This document shows, one piece after another, positions 53,351 to 62,817 of a stretch of 64,000 nucleotides of DNA. Location of the stretch: NCBI RefSeq assembly GCF_009765865.1, contig NZ_LMUQ01000073.1, positions 156,111-220,110 of the forward strand, in the 5' to 3' direction. How positions within the stretch are numbered: position 1 is the stretch's first letter; each line of letters begins with the position of its first letter. The notes beneath the pieces are model-generated. The model was given only the letters and a program-made list of their open reading frames with translations, did no database searches and was not told the DNA's origin. The position numbers and the translations under genes are program-made. The stretch is from Acidisoma sp. L85. GTDB taxonomy: Bacteria; Pseudomonadota; Alphaproteobacteria; Acetobacterales; Acetobacteraceae.

Positions 53351-54694
53351 GTGCCAAAGCCGCGCATCCATCTAGGTTTCGACTTTTCCTATACGCATAT
53401 GGGCGGCCGATGGCGCATGCCCGGCTCCTGGCCCGGCCGCACTTTCCCTGATGTGGCGATGTTCGAGGAAATGGCGCGGATCGCCGAACGTGGCTGCCTC
53501 GACCTGCTGTTTTCCGGAGATGGCACCGGGGTCCCGGATACCTGGCGCGGCTCGCGTGACGCGGCGATCGAGTGGGGTGTGAGCTGGCCGCGCCAGGACC
53601 TCAATCCGCTGACCGTCGCCATGTCCCGCGTAACCAAGCATATCGGTTTCGGCCTGACCTATTCCTCGACCTTCATGCATCCATACTACACCGCACGGCT
53701 AATGAACTCGCTCGATCACATCACGAACGGGCGGATCGCGATGAACCTCGTCACCTCCACCCGCAAATCCGACGCCGCCAACTTCGGCTTCAACGAGCTG
53801 ATGGAGCACAACACGCGCTACGAGCGCATGGAGGAATTCACCGACGTCTGCCGCGCCCTTTGGGACAGCACAGAACCCGACGCTATGCGGTGGGACCGCG
53901 AAACCGGCCGCGTAACGGACCCCGGCAAGGTCCATAACGTGAAACATGTCGGCAGATTCTTCAAGGTCGAGGGACCGCTCAACACGCCGCCATCGCCGCA
54001 GGGCCGCCCGGTTCTCATCCAAGCCGGCGGCTCGCCGCGCGGCATCCGCGCTTCCGCCTATGTCGCCGACCTTGTTTTCGGCCCCGACACGACGCTCGCG
54101 CAGCAGGTCAAACACCGCCATGCCCTCGATAGCGCTCTGACCGATCTAGGCCGTGCATCCAAGGGCGTCGGAATTCTGTGGCAAACGCCGATCGTCGTGG
54201 CGGAGACGGAGCGCGAGGCAAAGACGCAGCGCGATCGTCTGCTGACCGCCATCCCGCCTGAAGCAGTCGGCGCCTATCTCTCCTACAATAGCGGTTACGA
54301 CTTCTCGACTTTGCCCGAGCGCTTCTCTCTGCAGGAGATCCAGCAGCAGATCATTGCCGCCAACGCCTCGCCGATCGGCTTCGTCCACGAGCTGCAAATG
54401 CAACTCGGCGAGACCGCGGAAGTCACCCGCGACACCTTCTTCGAGCACGGCCTCCGTGCCGCGACCAGCTATGACAAGACGGTCGCGGGCAGCGCCGCGC
54501 AGATGGCCGATCATCTGGAGGAAGCCTTCGAGGCGACCGGCAGCCGTGGTGGCTTTATGCTTGGCCACACCGTCTCGATGCCGAAAGACCTCATCGCCAT
54601 TGTTGATCTTCTGGTCCCGGAGCTGCAGCGCCGCGGCCGCTTCCGCACGGCCTATTCCGGACGGACGCTGCGGGACAACCTGGCGGACACCTAA
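53351..54694 (+). CDS. LLM-class flavin-dependent monooxygenase (NtaA/SnaA/DszA type)
   Basis: A 447-residue F420/FMN-type TIM-barrel monooxygenase using reduced flavin from a separate reductase. It has IHLGFDFSYTHMGGRWRMPGS, EEMARIAERGCLDLLFSGDG, SRVTKHIGFGLTYSSTFMHPYYTARLMNSLDHITNGRI and GRPVLIQAGGSPRGIRAS. The family includes nitrilotriacetate, pristinamycin IIA and dibenzothiophene-sulfone monooxygenases. GTG at 53351 is used, five bases after the epimerase stop. The stop overlaps that of the convergent DUF1349 gene. No flavin reductase gene is adjacent. Confidence 0.86.
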   Translation: MPKPRIHLGFDFSYTHMGGRWRMPGSWPGRTFPDVAMFEEMARIAERGCLDLLFSGDGTGVPDTWRGSRDAAIEWGVSWPRQDLNPLTVAMSRVTKHIGFGLTYSSTFMHPYYTARLMNSLDHITNGRIAMNLVTSTRKSDAANFGFNELMEHNTRYERMEEFTDVCRALWDSTEPDAMRWDRETGRVTDPGKVHNVKHVGRFFKVEGPLNTPPSPQGRPVLIQAGGSPRGIRASAYVADLVFGPDTTLAQQVKHRHALDSALTDLGRASKGVGILWQTPIVVAETEREAKTQRDRLLTAIPPEAVGAYLSYNSGYDFSTLPERFSLQEIQQQIIAANASPIGFVHELQMQLGETAEVTRDTFFEHGLRAATSYDKTVAGSAAQMADHLEEAFEATGSRGGFMLGHTVSMPKDLIAIVDLLVPELQRRGRFRTAYSGRTLRDNLADT

Positions 54695-55284
54695 CTCAGA
54701 TCGTGCAGATCCTTCCCGAGAGGTGCGCTCACGCGAAAATCCGAAAACGCGACCTCTAGCCCCGATCGTTCAGGCGTGCAGCACATTGGCCCGACGAGAT
54801 AACGCGCGGCCTTCGGAAATGGCGCCAGCCGAAATAGCGGCCAAGTTTCGCCATCCGCCGATACCTGCAACCTCAACACACCCTGCGCCACCGTCGCGCG
54901 GATCCAGAAGCTTGCCGCATCGCCGCCGTAAGCACCAATCGACCAGTCGGACTTCCCATCGGTCAGCACGCTGCTGAGCATCGCCGCCCCGTCGGAGATC
55001 TCGATCCCAGCCTTGAGCCATTGCGTCTCATCGATGCGCAGCATGAGACCCGCCTGATCATAGAGTTCCTCGTATCTCGCCTGAACCTTGATCTGCGCGG
55101 TGAAATCGCCGCTCACCAACCGGCCGAAGAAATGGCCGCTATCCCGCGTGAAGCCATAGTGCGTCTCGCGCCAAAAATCCGTCTCGGACTCTGTGATGAC
55201 GCGCAGGGCGCCATCCTCCAGGCTCCAGTTCCGGGGCTCGTTCAGCCACGCACAGTCCTCGAACATGCCTTGCTCAGCCTTCAC
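54691..55284 (-). CDS. DUF1349 domain-containing protein
   Basis: A 197-residue concanavalin-like beta-sandwich protein of the DUF1349 family. Recognisable parts are RVITESETDFWRETHYGFTRDSGHFFG, FTAQIKVQARYEELYDQAGLMLRIDE, WLKAGIEISDGAAMLSSVLT and the C-terminal SGLEVAFSDFRVS. Yeast and bacterial relatives are of unknown function. GTG at 55284 overlaps the hybrid kinase stop (GTGA); ATG at 55266 is also possible. The overlap suggests translation from the kinase mRNA. Confidence 0.85.
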   Translation of the reverse strand: MKAEQGMFEDCAWLNEPRNWSLEDGALRVITESETDFWRETHYGFTRDSGHFFGRLVSGDFTAQIKVQARYEELYDQAGLMLRIDETQWLKAGIEISDGAAMLSSVLTDGKSDWSIGAYGGDAASFWIRATVAQGVLRLQVSADGETWPLFRLAPFPKAARYLVGPMCCTPERSGLEVAFSDFRVSAPLGKDLHDLS

Positions 55285-58200
55285 GAATTCGCATTGATGA
55301 TCGCCTTGATCCGCGTTGCCAGCATGTCCATGCCGAAAGGCTTGATCATCACCTGCATGCCCGGCTCCAACTGGCTGTTGCCGACGATAGCGTTCTCCGC
55401 ATAGCCCGTAATGAACAAGACCTTCAGCTCAGCGCGACTGATGCGTGCCGCGTCGGCCAACTGCCGGCCATTCATTCCACCCGGCAACCCGACATCGGTG
55501 ATGAGCAGGTCGACCCGCGCGTCCGACTGCAACACCGCCAAGCCTGATGCGCCATCCGCCGCTTCGATCGCTCCATAGCCTAGCTCCTCAAGCACTTCCG
55601 CGACGAGCATCCGCACCGTCGGTTCGTCATCCACGACCAGCACGGTCTCGCCTGCCTCCGCCCTTGGCGGCGAAGCGAAGTGGAGAGGCACCGCGTCCTC
55701 CTGGACCTCGCCATGGTGCCGAGGCAGATAAATCCCGACTGTCGCGCCTTCGCCTATTTCGGATGTGATCCTCACCTGACCACCGGACTGCTTGGCGAAG
55801 CCGTAGATCATCGACAGGCCAAGCCCGGTGCCCTGACCAAGCGGCTTGGTTGTGAAGAACGGGTCGAAGGCTCTCGCCACCACGTCAGGCGGCATCCCGA
55901 TCCCGCTGTCACTGACGCGGATCACCACATATTCCCCCGCAATCATGTCGCGCTGCCGCGCTTCCGCCTCGACCAGCGAAATATTGGCGGTCTCGATCGT
56001 CAGTCGCCCCCCATCCGGCATCGCATCCCGCGCATTGATACAAAGATTGAGGAGCGCGTTCTCCAACTGATTCGGATCGCACAGCGTCGGCCATAGTTCA
56101 CCTGCCAACACTGTCTCGACACTGATTTGCGGCCCCATCGTGCGCCGGATCAGTTCCTCCATCTCGGCCACCAGCCGGTTAGCCTGGGTGGGCTTTGGAT
56201 CGAGCGTCTGGCGGCGGGAGAAAGCCAATAGCCGGTGGGTCAGGGCGGCGGCGCGGCTGGCCGCGCCCTGGGCCGCCGCAACATAGCGATCGACCTCGCC
56301 GAGGCGCCCTTGCGCGACACGCGTCTGCAAAAGCTCCAGACTACCCGAGATGCCGGTCAGCAGATTGTTGAAGTCATGCGCGAGACCGCCTGTAAGCTGG
56401 CCGACCGCCTCCATTTTCTGACTCTGACGCAGCTGCTCTTCCAGCAGCCGCCGTGTTTCGGCCTGCTCCTTGTTCGAGGTGATATCGCGAACGCTCGCAT
56501 AGACGAGCCCGTCGCGCGGCACCGCGTTCCATGAAAAATTGCGGTAGCTGCCGTCCCTGTGCCGGTAGCGATTTTCGAAGCTGAGCTGCGCCTCTCCGAC
56601 TTTCAGCCCCGCTGCTGCCTTCAATGTTGCGGGACGGTCGGCGGGATGCACGAAGTCGATGGAGGGCACCGCCTTCATCTCATCTTCGGTCCAACCCAGC
56701 GTTGCGGTCCAGGCCGGATTCAGACTGAGGAAGAAACCCTCGAAATTCGCCACGCAGAGCATGTCCCGGGACGTCTGCCACACTTGGTCACGCTCGCGCG
56801 TGCGATCCTCGACACGCCGCTCCAGCGTCGCATTGATCTCCTGCAACGCAATTTCCGCCCGCCTGCGGGCAATGGCGGCACGGGTACGGTCCGCGAGGTT
56901 ACGAAGAAAATCGATCTCCTCAGGCAGCCAGGCGCGCGCCTCGCCATGGGCGAGATAAAACACGGCCACAAAGACACCGCGTTCGAAGATCGGCACATTG
57001 ACAGCGGCGCGGACACCGATCGCCCCAAAAGCGCCAGCCCCTCCGGCGGTGCGCCGATCAAGCTCCGTATCCGGGAAGACAACGGTTTCGCCCCGCTTCA
57101 GGTCGTCGATATAGGAACCGAAGTCACGAAAGCGGTGCATGCCGGCGATGCTGGCGATCCCAGGCGCCGTCCAGTCCCGCTCGATCGTTACCGTCTCCCA
57201 GGCAGCATCGATCGCTCCGTACCCCGCGCGGTTGATGTCGAGCGTGCGCCCCAGAATCTCGGCCGCCGCGAACGCCATCGCTGCAGGCTCCGCCGTCTCG
57301 CGCAACCGGTCGCCCAATTCCAGCAAGGCGACTTGCCGGATCTCCGCCTGCCTGCTCTCGGTAATATCGCGGCCGACGGTGACCAGGCGCTCCGGCCGCC
57401 CGTCGGCGTCGAACAGCGGTGAGACGACGACATCCCACCACTTCGGCGTGCCTTTATGAGTTGCGCAGAAACCCCTGAAGCGACCGGTGCCGCCGGCACG
57501 CGCTTCCGCCACGGCGGCGCAGGCGGCTACGTGGTCGTCATCCTTCCAGACACGAAGCCAGGACAGTCCGAGAATGGCATCGACATCGGCGATCTCCATG
57601 CTCTCGATGCCGCCGGCGTTGACGAATTGCGTATGGCCCTCGAGGTCGAGCACCACGATGCAATCGCGGCTCGAGGAAAGGATGAGCGCGTTGAGACCCT
57701 GCGCCTCGCGCAAAGCTTCCTCAGCGCGCCGGTTCTCCGTGATGTCCCGTGAAACGGCGAGCAGCTTCTCCGGCTTCCCATCCGCATCGAGCATCGCGGT
57801 GACCTGCACGTCCCACCACCGTGGCGTTCCGGCCATCGTGTCGCCCTGGCTTTGAAAATGGCCCGTGCAGCCTCGTCGCGCGGCTTCCACCGCGGCCAGC
57901 GCCTGTTCGTTGCCCGTGTCCTTCCAGAAGCCAGGCCAAGGACAGCCATGAATGCTGCCGAAATCATTCACCTCCATGACACGCCTGCCGCCATCGCTCA
58001 TGAAGATGAGCCGGGCGTCGAGGTCGAGCACGCTGATGCAATCATTGGACGCGGCAAGGATGCTGCGGGTGAATTCCGCATCCGCCCGATGCCTCTCCGC
58101 GACGCGCCGGTCCTCGGTGAGGTCCCGAAGGATTTTGATGAAGCCGAGATGCACGCCGGCGTCGTTCTTCAGCGGCATGAGCTCGCCGCTCGCCCAGAAC

Positions 58201-58982
58201 CGCGACTGATCCTTCTTGAGGTGCCAGCGTTCATCGCTGGCGCGCCCGACTGTCAGCGCGCGGTGCATTTCGGTACCCAGCCGGTCAATCGCCCGATCTT
58301 CCGGGGTGAAAAAGCGATCGGCCGGCGCGCCCTTCATTTCCTCCGCCGACCATCCGAAAATGCGCTCCGCACCGGTATTCCAGTCGGTGACCTGTCCTTC
58401 CTGATCCGTGGCGACGATCGCGAAATCGATGGCGCTCTCGAGAATGAGGCGACGACGATGCTCATCCTCCCGCTCGGCCGCCAGCGTCTCCCGCAGCAGA
58501 TGCTCCTCGGTGACGTCGCGGCAAACGGCGAGCACGCCACCCACGCCATTCGGCACGGCTTCGTCATCGATCGCGGAAAAGCTGTAGGTCCAGAAGGACG
58601 GACCGTGGGCCCCGTGCCGCCGGACGGGGATCTGTTGATCCTCGTGCCAGGTGCTGGGCCCGCCATTCATAACGCCGTCGATCTGCGGACCAAAAATGGC
58701 CCAAGATTCCGGCCACCACTCATGGCCGCTGCCGCCGAGCGCAGCCGGATGCTTCTCCGGCCCCATCGTCTGGCGATAGGCGTCGTTATAGAACTGGACG
58801 AGACGAGGTCCCCACCAGATGAACATCGGGTGCTGAGAGGAGAGCGCCAAGCGGATGACGGTCTTCAGGCTCTGCGGCCAAGTTTCGAGCGGCCCGAGCG
58901 GGCTCGTCGACCAATCCCGCGCCCGCATCAGCGCGGCGATTTCACCGCCGCCCGCAACAAAGCCTGGCACGCCAATCGTCAT
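55281..58982 (-). CDS. Hybrid sensor histidine kinase with several PAS domains, GAF and receiver
   Basis: A soluble hybrid kinase of about 1233 residues with no transmembrane segment. Order: N-terminal PAS-like domain, a PAS domain (FAIVATDQEGQVTDWNTGAERIFGW), two near-copies of a PAS domain that both contain (T)P-W-W-D-V and DITE(N/S)R, a GAF domain, a coiled coil, another PAS (FEGFFLSLNPAWTATLGWTEDEM), HisKA with phospho-His in LTGGLAHDFNNLLTGISG, a HATPase with DSGIGMPPDV and GQGTGLGLSMIYGF, and a receiver with Asp in LLITDVGLPGGMNG. ATG at 58982 is used; the frame continues to a TTG at 59030. No partner regulator is adjacent. Confidence 0.9.
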   Translation of the reverse strand: MTIGVPGFVAGGGEIAALMRARDWSTSPLGPLETWPQSLKTVIRLALSSQHPMFIWWGPRLVQFYNDAYRQTMGPEKHPAALGGSGHEWWPESWAIFGPQIDGVMNGGPSTWHEDQQIPVRRHGAHGPSFWTYSFSAIDDEAVPNGVGGVLAVCRDVTEEHLLRETLAAEREDEHRRRLILESAIDFAIVATDQEGQVTDWNTGAERIFGWSAEEMKGAPADRFFTPEDRAIDRLGTEMHRALTVGRASDERWHLKKDQSRFWASGELMPLKNDAGVHLGFIKILRDLTEDRRVAERHRADAEFTRSILAASNDCISVLDLDARLIFMSDGGRRVMEVNDFGSIHGCPWPGFWKDTGNEQALAAVEAARRGCTGHFQSQGDTMAGTPRWWDVQVTAMLDADGKPEKLLAVSRDITENRRAEEALREAQGLNALILSSSRDCIVVLDLEGHTQFVNAGGIESMEIADVDAILGLSWLRVWKDDDHVAACAAVAEARAGGTGRFRGFCATHKGTPKWWDVVVSPLFDADGRPERLVTVGRDITESRQAEIRQVALLELGDRLRETAEPAAMAFAAAEILGRTLDINRAGYGAIDAAWETVTIERDWTAPGIASIAGMHRFRDFGSYIDDLKRGETVVFPDTELDRRTAGGAGAFGAIGVRAAVNVPIFERGVFVAVFYLAHGEARAWLPEEIDFLRNLADRTRAAIARRRAEIALQEINATLERRVEDRTRERDQVWQTSRDMLCVANFEGFFLSLNPAWTATLGWTEDEMKAVPSIDFVHPADRPATLKAAAGLKVGEAQLSFENRYRHRDGSYRNFSWNAVPRDGLVYASVRDITSNKEQAETRRLLEEQLRQSQKMEAVGQLTGGLAHDFNNLLTGISGSLELLQTRVAQGRLGEVDRYVAAAQGAASRAAALTHRLLAFSRRQTLDPKPTQANRLVAEMEELIRRTMGPQISVETVLAGELWPTLCDPNQLENALLNLCINARDAMPDGGRLTIETANISLVEAEARQRDMIAGEYVVIRVSDSGIGMPPDVVARAFDPFFTTKPLGQGTGLGLSMIYGFAKQSGGQVRITSEIGEGATVGIYLPRHHGEVQEDAVPLHFASPPRAEAGETVLVVDDEPTVRMLVAEVLEELGYGAIEAADGASGLAVLQSDARVDLLITDVGLPGGMNGRQLADAARISRAELKVLFITGYAENAIVGNSQLEPGMQVMIKPFGMDMLATRIKAIINANS

Positions 58983-59102
58983 GCGTAGCGGCTCGGCGAT
59001 GGACCCGATATCCAAGGGGGTTCGCGACAAAGGCGGTGCGCCATGGGCGGGTTTGTGACACGCTCACAAACGAACCGAAAGCCCTCCAAGGTTGCCCCGA
59101 GA

Positions 59103-60251
59103 TCAGGCCCCGGCCAGCGCGGCCATACGGGCCCGTTTCGGCACCCGGGTCGCGTGGGCGGCCACGCTGAGGAGAGTGGGCGCTAGCCCCGCCGTCGCGA
59201 GAAGCAGGTTTTGCGCATGCGGGTTGAGGAAGAGCCGCGAAACGACAGTCGCTCGGGAAACCTGCGAACCAACATCCCGACGAAGGCGTTCGATGTAGGA
59301 GGAAGGAGTTCCTCCTTGCAGCAGCCCGCTCGCCGCGCGGCGGGCGCTATGCAACGCGATCGACATTCCGTCTCCCGAGAAGGAGGGGATAACGGCGGCC
59401 TGATCTCCGAGCCGCCAGGTCTCCGCCTCGTCGGGCTGCGCGACAAAGCCGTAGGGGATGCCGGCGATGGCCAGGGGCCGTCGCCAAGCCGCCTCGGCCT
59501 CCGCAAGGCGCTCGCCGAAAGACGGGACCTCGTGGGAGATGGCCACGAGCAGCCTCACCCAGTCGTGGCCGAGTTCCGCGAAACGCGACCGCCGCACGAC
59601 GAGGCAGAGATTGGCCCGATCATCCTCGACTGGCTGGAGACCGGCATAGCCGCCATCGAACAGCGCTAGCACAATGTGCTGGTCGATGGCGGCCGCCTGA
59701 ACCGTGCCAAGCCGGAAATACATTTTGAAGCCGATGAGGTCGGCTTGCTTCCCCGGCGGCCGGCCCGCACCACGCAAATCGTGCTTCCCAGTAGCGAGGA
59801 CAAGCTTCGCCGCCGCAACCTGGGTCCCATCCCGCAGGCGCAGCCGCCAGCCATCACCTTCCTGTCTCGTCTCCACGACAGCCTCGCCGCGCAGCAGCCG
59901 CGTGCCCTCCGCCGCTGCGTGGGCGAGCAGCGCCTCGTCGAGCACGCGGCGGGAGAGGCTGCGGGCCGGAAAGGGGAGGGTGATGTTGACCTCCCGCTCG
60001 CCGGCCGCGAGCGAGAGCTTACTGATCGGCACCGCTCCGAGAGCCTCGGCGTCGATACCGAGGGCGTCGAGCGACACCAGCGCCTCGTGGCTAAGGAATT
60101 CGCCGCATACCTTGTCGTGCGGCCCCGCTTCGCGCTCGATCAGCAATACGTCGCGGCCCGCGCGGCTCAGCTCGATGGCCAGCCCAGCGCCCGCCGGGCC
60201 GCCACCGATGATCACGATTTCCGCTCCCACCGGCTGGAATGAGTGGCCCAT
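59103..60251 (-). CDS. FAD-dependent oxidoreductase of the type III PKS operon
   Basis: A 382-residue flavoprotein of the geranylgeranyl-reductase/aromatic hydroxylase superfamily. The FAD motif is EIVIIGGGPAGAGLAIELSRAG, followed by LLIEREAGPHDKVCGEFLSHEAL (the Cys-Gly-Glu motif) and, in the C-terminal third, RLGDQAAVIPSFSGDGMSIAL (the GD motif). It lies three bases after the polyketide synthase gene, and such pairs are common in Alphaproteobacteria. It probably oxidises or hydroxylates the polyketide product. Confidence 0.87.
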   Translation of the reverse strand: MGHSFQPVGAEIVIIGGGPAGAGLAIELSRAGRDVLLIEREAGPHDKVCGEFLSHEALVSLDALGIDAEALGAVPISKLSLAAGEREVNITLPFPARSLSRRVLDEALLAHAAAEGTRLLRGEAVVETRQEGDGWRLRLRDGTQVAAAKLVLATGKHDLRGAGRPPGKQADLIGFKMYFRLGTVQAAAIDQHIVLALFDGGYAGLQPVEDDRANLCLVVRRSRFAELGHDWVRLLVAISHEVPSFGERLAEAEAAWRRPLAIAGIPYGFVAQPDEAETWRLGDQAAVIPSFSGDGMSIALHSARRAASGLLQGGTPSSYIERLRRDVGSQVSRATVVSRLFLNPHAQNLLLATAGLAPTLLSVAAHATRVPKRARMAALAGA

Positions 60252-60254
60252 CGC

Positions 60255-61322
60255 TCAGACGGTGCGGAACAGCATGGTTTCGGCCATGAGGCCGGGTCCG
60301 AAGGCCATGGCGCAGCCGCGCTGTCCCGGCGCGACGGATCGCATCATCCGCTCCAATACGAAGAGGATAGTGGCCGAGGACATGTTCCCAAAGTCGCGTA
60401 GCACACCCCGCGAAATGTCAAGCGCCGCCGCCGGCAATGCGAGGGCGCCACCGACGGCATCCAACACCGAGCGGCCTCCCGGATGGACGGCCCACAAACC
60501 CATCTCTTCTGGCCCAACCCCGTTGAGGATCATTGGTGCCGCCGCCGTCAAACCCTCCGCGAGCGCCGAAGGCACCTGCCCGGACAGGTGCATGTCGAAA
60601 CCGAGGTCGCCGATACGCCAGGTGATCAACCCCTCGCTCTCAGGCACTAAAGCGGCGTGGAAGTGGTCGAGGGCCAAGCCTTCGGGTTCCGCGCTCACCA
60701 GTGACGCGGCGCAACCATCGGCAAAGACCAGGAACGACAGCACGCGTTCGAGATCCTGCGTTTCCTGAAGATGCAGCGTGCAAAGTTCGAGATTGATCAG
60801 AAGCACACGCGATTCTGACTCCGACCGAACGATGTGCCGCGCGAGCTTGAGCGCGTTGAATGCGGCATAGCAGCCCATGAAACCGACCATCGTGCGCTCG
60901 ACATTCGGCCGCAAACCCAACGCTGCGGCAAGCTGCATGTCGAGCCCCGGCGCATAGAAGCCGGTGCAGGAGGTCACGATAAGGTGAGTGATGGCGCCAA
61001 GGTCATTGGTCCGTTTCAAGCTTGCCACGGCACCGAGCGCAAGCGGCAGGGCCGTGCGCTCGTAGAGCGCCATACGGGTGGCCGAAGAAGGAAAGGCGCC
61101 GCGCGTGTAGAAACCGCCATCATCGACGGCGGCGCCCCCGGGATCCTTCGCTGGCGCGAGAACGGAATAGCGATGGGAGATACCTGAGCGTTCAGCCATG
61201 CGGCGGAACAGCCGCGCCCGGCGCGGATCATCGAGTAGGGAATCGGCAAAGCAGACGAAGGCGTCGTGAACGTCATTCCTCGGCACGCTGGTGCCGATAC
61301 CGTTGAGGTAGGCAACCGCCAT
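60255..61322 (-). CDS. Type III polyketide synthase
   Basis: A 355-residue chalcone-synthase-family enzyme that extends an acyl-CoA starter with malonyl-CoA and cyclises it to a pyrone, resorcinol or similar ring. The catalytic triad is present: Cys in VGFMGCYAAFNALKLA, His in LWAVHPGGRSVLD, and Asn in RDFGNMSSATILFVLER. It is the first gene of a two-gene operon with an FAD oxidoreductase. The SAM methyltransferase often found between these genes in related bacteria is missing. Product unknown. Confidence 0.93.
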   Translation of the reverse strand: MAVAYLNGIGTSVPRNDVHDAFVCFADSLLDDPRRARLFRRMAERSGISHRYSVLAPAKDPGGAAVDDGGFYTRGAFPSSATRMALYERTALPLALGAVASLKRTNDLGAITHLIVTSCTGFYAPGLDMQLAAALGLRPNVERTMVGFMGCYAAFNALKLARHIVRSESESRVLLINLELCTLHLQETQDLERVLSFLVFADGCAASLVSAEPEGLALDHFHAALVPESEGLITWRIGDLGFDMHLSGQVPSALAEGLTAAAPMILNGVGPEEMGLWAVHPGGRSVLDAVGGALALPAAALDISRGVLRDFGNMSSATILFVLERMMRSVAPGQRGCAMAFGPGLMAETMLFRTV

Positions 61323-61581
61323 GGGTGAGGCTACTTGTCCAGTGGAGCAGGCCTAGCGAGCAATCCGTGGCGCGAGCCCGCAGGGACCTGCGCGCCGGAT
61401 GCTCATCATTATCACAGGATACTGGACAAGTGGATGCGCGGCGGGAAGCGGGTCTGCCCTGCCGACGCCAGCGATGTTTGTATCGAAGAGATCGAACCCG
61501 TCGCGTGTTTAATCCTGGGAGTGACTCAGCGTTTCGGGAGGAAAGCGCTCGCCTCATCCCGAAACGCAGCAACGAAAGGGC

Positions 61582-62550
61582 CTAGGCGGCTTGCGCCTCC
61601 CCGAAGTGCCGAGCGGCTCGTTCCGCGAGACGGCGTAGTGTGGCACTCGGAACCTGCCGCTGAGCCTGGGCACGCGGATAGGGCATTTCCTCGATCGGTG
61701 CCGCGTCTGGCAGAGAAGCCTCATGCTCCTGCCAGTTGTCGAAGGCGAAGCGATCGACATTGTCGATGAAGGTCTCCGACGGCACGCCCTCGGCAAGCAC
61801 GAGCGCGTGATCCGCCAGCTCGACGTGATAATACGCGAAGAACAGCGGCATGCGCGTCTCCCGCACGATCGAGACGCCGTTTTCGAGCGCGCCGGCTTGG
61901 ATCAGCACATCGTCCACGAGCACCGCGTGGTCGGGCGACAGCAGCAGGTCGCGCAAGGGTAGCGCCTCGCCCAGCGCGCCAGCGCGGATACGGATCGGCA
62001 TGATTTTGAGCGGATCGGAGAAATCGCGTGCGATGGACGCCTTGCCAAGCCAGCGCACGGGTGCGACCCCACCGCTCTGCGTGCTTACCAGGTCGCCGGG
62101 GAGCAGAGCCTCAACCAGAACTTCTCCATCAGGCGTGGCGATCCGCGTCCCGGCCAGGAAACAGTTGGGAGTGCCGTCCTGGATATTCCACTGAGTATGG
62201 CCGTCCTTGGGGTCGTCCTTAACCGCGGTGGAGATGAAGCTTAGAAATCCTTCGAGAAAGCCGTCCGTGCCGTTATTGGGCAGGAATAGGTGCAAGTTGC
62301 CCTGCTGATCCTCACCGATCAAACCCTGCAGTTCCGGCACCAGGGCGGATGTGGTGACGCCGATGTAGTTCATCGTCGAGAGCGTCGTCGAACCTTGCGA
62401 AACATCGAAGGCTTCTCTTAGCTGATCGCCAAGGATGTTCGGCGTGGCCCCATCACCGGTCAGCGTGACGCCACTCGCCGTGGGCACGGGGTTGTCGAGT
62501 ATATACTGGCCGTTTTGGATAATTATATCGTATTCGAAATATGTTGTCAT
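61582..62550 (-). CDS. Hint-domain (hedgehog/intein-like) protein
   Basis: A 322-residue protein. Residues about 1-135 are an acidic, beta-rich, Gly/Thr-rich segment without recognised domain. A Hint module begins at NCFLAGTRIATPDGEVLVEAL (catalytic-type Cys after N) and includes LSPDHAVLVDDVLIQAGALENG and TPVRW-like VAPVRWLGKASIAR. The C-terminal PHAR-rich end has no intein-type His-Asn, so the unit may self-cleave or have lost activity. Similar Hint proteins are frequent in Acetobacteraceae. It is monocistronic, with 270-base non-coding flanks on both sides. Confidence 0.85.
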   Translation of the reverse strand: MTTYFEYDIIIQNGQYILDNPVPTASGVTLTGDGATPNILGDQLREAFDVSQGSTTLSTMNYIGVTTSALVPELQGLIGEDQQGNLHLFLPNNGTDGFLEGFLSFISTAVKDDPKDGHTQWNIQDGTPNCFLAGTRIATPDGEVLVEALLPGDLVSTQSGGVAPVRWLGKASIARDFSDPLKIMPIRIRAGALGEALPLRDLLLSPDHAVLVDDVLIQAGALENGVSIVRETRMPLFFAYYHVELADHALVLAEGVPSETFIDNVDRFAFDNWQEHEASLPDAAPIEEMPYPRAQAQRQVPSATLRRLAERAARHFGEAQAA

Positions 62551-62817
62551 GCGCTGATCCTGTCGCTCGCTATACGATGATGAGGCGGAAGTGATCCGGT
62601 GGGCGGCTGGAGTCCGTTGCGAGAAGGCAATTAACGAAGCACTAAAGGCCCTAGCCTGTCGACCAAAAACGCATCAGCAACGATCCAAAATAATAGGCTA
62701 GATTACAAAAACAGGGTTCTTCTGCGATGCGCCGCAATATCGCGAAAAAACCCCGCATGTGCGCAAGAACTCTCGTCTCTATCTCGTAGAAGAGACGCGG
62801 CGCGAAGGATCGCCAAA

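Noticed and set aside
51934-53367. 477-residue antisense frame over putA and the epimerase gene
   Set aside because: Lies fully opposite two well-supported genes and has no recognisable domain.
57852-58988. 378-residue plus-strand frame over the hybrid kinase
   Set aside because: Antisense shadow; the kinase domains are unambiguous.
59704-60768. 354-residue Ser/Arg-rich plus-strand frame over the PKS operon
   Set aside because: Antisense shadow crossing two real genes; composition typical of reversed high-GC coding sequence.
61323-61581. Open frame of 86-144 residues upstream of the PKS gene
   Set aside because: Arg-rich, no domain, overlaps the PKS promoter region; likely not coding.
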